Shown here: positions 5,599 through 6,566 of the stretch, in pieces
Layout: the number at the start of each line of letters is the position of its first letter
How positions within the stretch are numbered: position 1 is the first letter of the stretch
Assembly (NCBI GenBank): GCA_001824455.1
Contig: MHXL01000044.1
Coordinates: forward strand, 2,898 to 9,463
Length of the DNA: 6,566 bases
Direction of reading: 5' to 3'
Origin: Desulfuromonadaceae bacterium GWB2_53_15
GTDB lineage: Bacteria; Desulfobacterota; Desulfuromonadia; Geobacterales; Pseudopelobacteraceae
The notes under the pieces: generated by a model
Told to the model about the DNA's origin: nothing
What the model saw: the letters and a program-made list of their open reading frames with translations, nothing else
The model's database searches: none
Translations under genes and position numbers: made by a program

Positions 5599-6566
5599 AT
5601 GTTCACTCGACTCTATATCCATATCCCTTTCTGCCGCCGCAAGTGCCCTTACTGTGCCTTTGTCTCGCAGGAGTCCGAAAACAGCCTGGGCAGCTACCCG
5701 GAACTGCTGCTGAAAGAGATGCGCCTCGCGTCTCAAAAAGCCGCCCCACAAAAACCATTGCAGTCGATCTACTTCGGCGGGGGCACCCCCTCGCTGTTGG
5801 AACCGGGGCAAGTAGCAGGCCTCATTGCAGAGGCAAGAAACACATTCGGCCTGTCAACACGAGTCGAGATCTCCCTGGAGGCCAACCCCGGCGCCGTTGA
5901 CCACGAACGCCTTGCCGGATTCCGTAGCGCCGGTGTCAACCGCCTCTCTCTGGGAGTGCAGTCTTTTGATGACCGCATGTTGAAAACCCTCGGCCGCATC
6001 CACTCGGCACAACAGGCACGGGATGCCTTTTCAGCGGCACGCAGCGCCGGTTTCACCAACATCGGCATCGATCTGATCCACGCCCTGCCCGGTCAGACCG
6101 ATCAGATGTGGCACACAGACCTGGAACAGGCGTTGCAACTGGCACCTGAACACATCTCCGTTTACGGCCTGAGCGTGGAGGAGCAGACACCTTTTGCCGA
6201 GCTTTATGCCGAGGACAGCCCGCTTTTGCCCGATGAAGAGCTGGCAGCCTCGATGTTCGAGACTGCCGACACGCAGCTCACGGCCCATGGCTATGAGCAT
6301 TACGAGATCGCCAATTATGCACGCCCCGGTTTCCGTTCGCGCCACAACAGCGGCTACTGGCAGCGGGACGGCTATCTGGGGCTGGGTGCCGGGGCGCATT
6401 CGTTCCTGCGTAATGAACATTACGGTAGCAGGGTTGCCAATACCCCGGACATCGACAAGTATAGCGCCACGATCCAAGCAGGAGGCCTGGCGCGCGAGGA
6501 TGTTACCTTCCTATCCCGCGAGGATGCCATGGCCGAGTTCATGTTCCTGGGATTACGTTTGGCGGA
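5599..6566 (+). CDS. hemW: Radical SAM haem chaperone HemW (3' end beyond window)
   Basis: HemW is a cytoplasmic radical SAM protein related to coproporphyrinogen III dehydrogenase (HemN) that binds haem and passes it to client proteins. The frame is open for 322 codons to the window edge; the family is usually about 375-390 residues. The CxxxCxxC cluster is C12, C16 and C19, followed by Phe at 21 where HemN has a fourth Cys, which favours HemW over HemN. Other motifs are GGGTPS (60-65), EANPG (94-98), LSLGVQSF (116-123), LPGQT (163-167), the haem-binding HNxxYW motif as HNSGYW (249-254), and GLGAGAHSF (261-269). No ribosome site is visible before the ATG; a TTG four codons upstream is possible but no better supported. 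In many bacteria hemW lies just before hrcA-grpE-dnaK; that region is not in view. Confidence 0.93.
   Translation, partial: MFTRLYIHIPFCRRKCPYCAFVSQESENSLGSYPELLLKEMRLASQKAAPQKPLQSIYFGGGTPSLLEPGQVAGLIAEARNTFGLSTRVEISLEANPGAVDHERLAGFRSAGVNRLSLGVQSFDDRMLKTLGRIHSAQQARDAFSAARSAGFTNIGIDLIHALPGQTDQMWHTDLEQALQLAPEHISVYGLSVEEQTPFAELYAEDSPLLPDEELAASMFETADTQLTAHGYEHYEIANYARPGFRSRHNSGYWQRDGYLGLGAGAHSFLRNEHYGSRVANTPDIDKYSATIQAGGLAREDVTFLSREDAMAEFMFLGLRLA

Noticed and set aside
5505..5900. Plus-strand open frame of 131 codons across the hemW start
   Set aside because: It is out of frame with hemW, low in recognisable structure, and covers the radical SAM cysteines that are clear in the hemW frame.
6031..6477. 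Minus-strand open frame of 148 codons
   Set aside because: It is antisense to conserved hemW motifs such as HNxxYW and GLGAGAHSF, so it is a coding shadow.

Overview
The window looks like chromosomal DNA from a Desulfuromonadales/Geobacter-type (deltaproteobacterial) organism. The evidence is a tandem pair of DUF507 proteins, a small secreted monohaem cytochrome c, a large TPR-rich Slt-type lytic transglycosylase, moderately GC-rich coding sequence and strong AGGAG-type ribosome sites. This placement comes from family recognition alone; no database search was run. There are no RNA genes, mobile elements or CRISPR arrays.

Layout: a ZIP-family metal transporter (plus strand, 5-820) faces, tail to tail, a long minus-strand block. 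Read in its own direction, that block is: cytochrome c (5465-5157), an intrinsic terminator, DUF507 protein A (5104-4817), DUF507 protein B (4807-4547), a lipoprotein starting on GTG (4550-4011), a DUF815-type AAA ATPase (3995-3108), a terminator-like hairpin, and the lytic transglycosylase (3007-911). On the plus strand a divergent hemW gene starts at 5599 and runs off the right edge. HemW is intact as far as the window shows: 322 residues, roughly 60 short of the usual family length.

The four middle genes (DUF507-DUF507-lipoprotein-ATPase) are packed with gaps of 9 and 15 nt and one GTGA stop/start overlap, so they are almost certainly co-transcribed and partly coupled in translation. An outer-membrane-type lipoprotein, an ATPase and a downstream periplasmic murein transglycosylase suggest a cell-envelope role, but no function is established for the DUF507 pair or the lipoprotein. 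This is the least understood part of the window.

Control regions: two sites in the minus-strand block place an intrinsic-terminator-like hairpin directly upstream of a start codon (DUF507-A and slt). The 133-nt hemW/cytochrome intergenic region carries divergent sigma70-like promoters whose core elements interlock, with an imperfect dyad over both. The proposed hemW promoter lies so close to the ATG that the mRNA would be nearly leaderless, which fits the absence of a visible ribosome-binding site.
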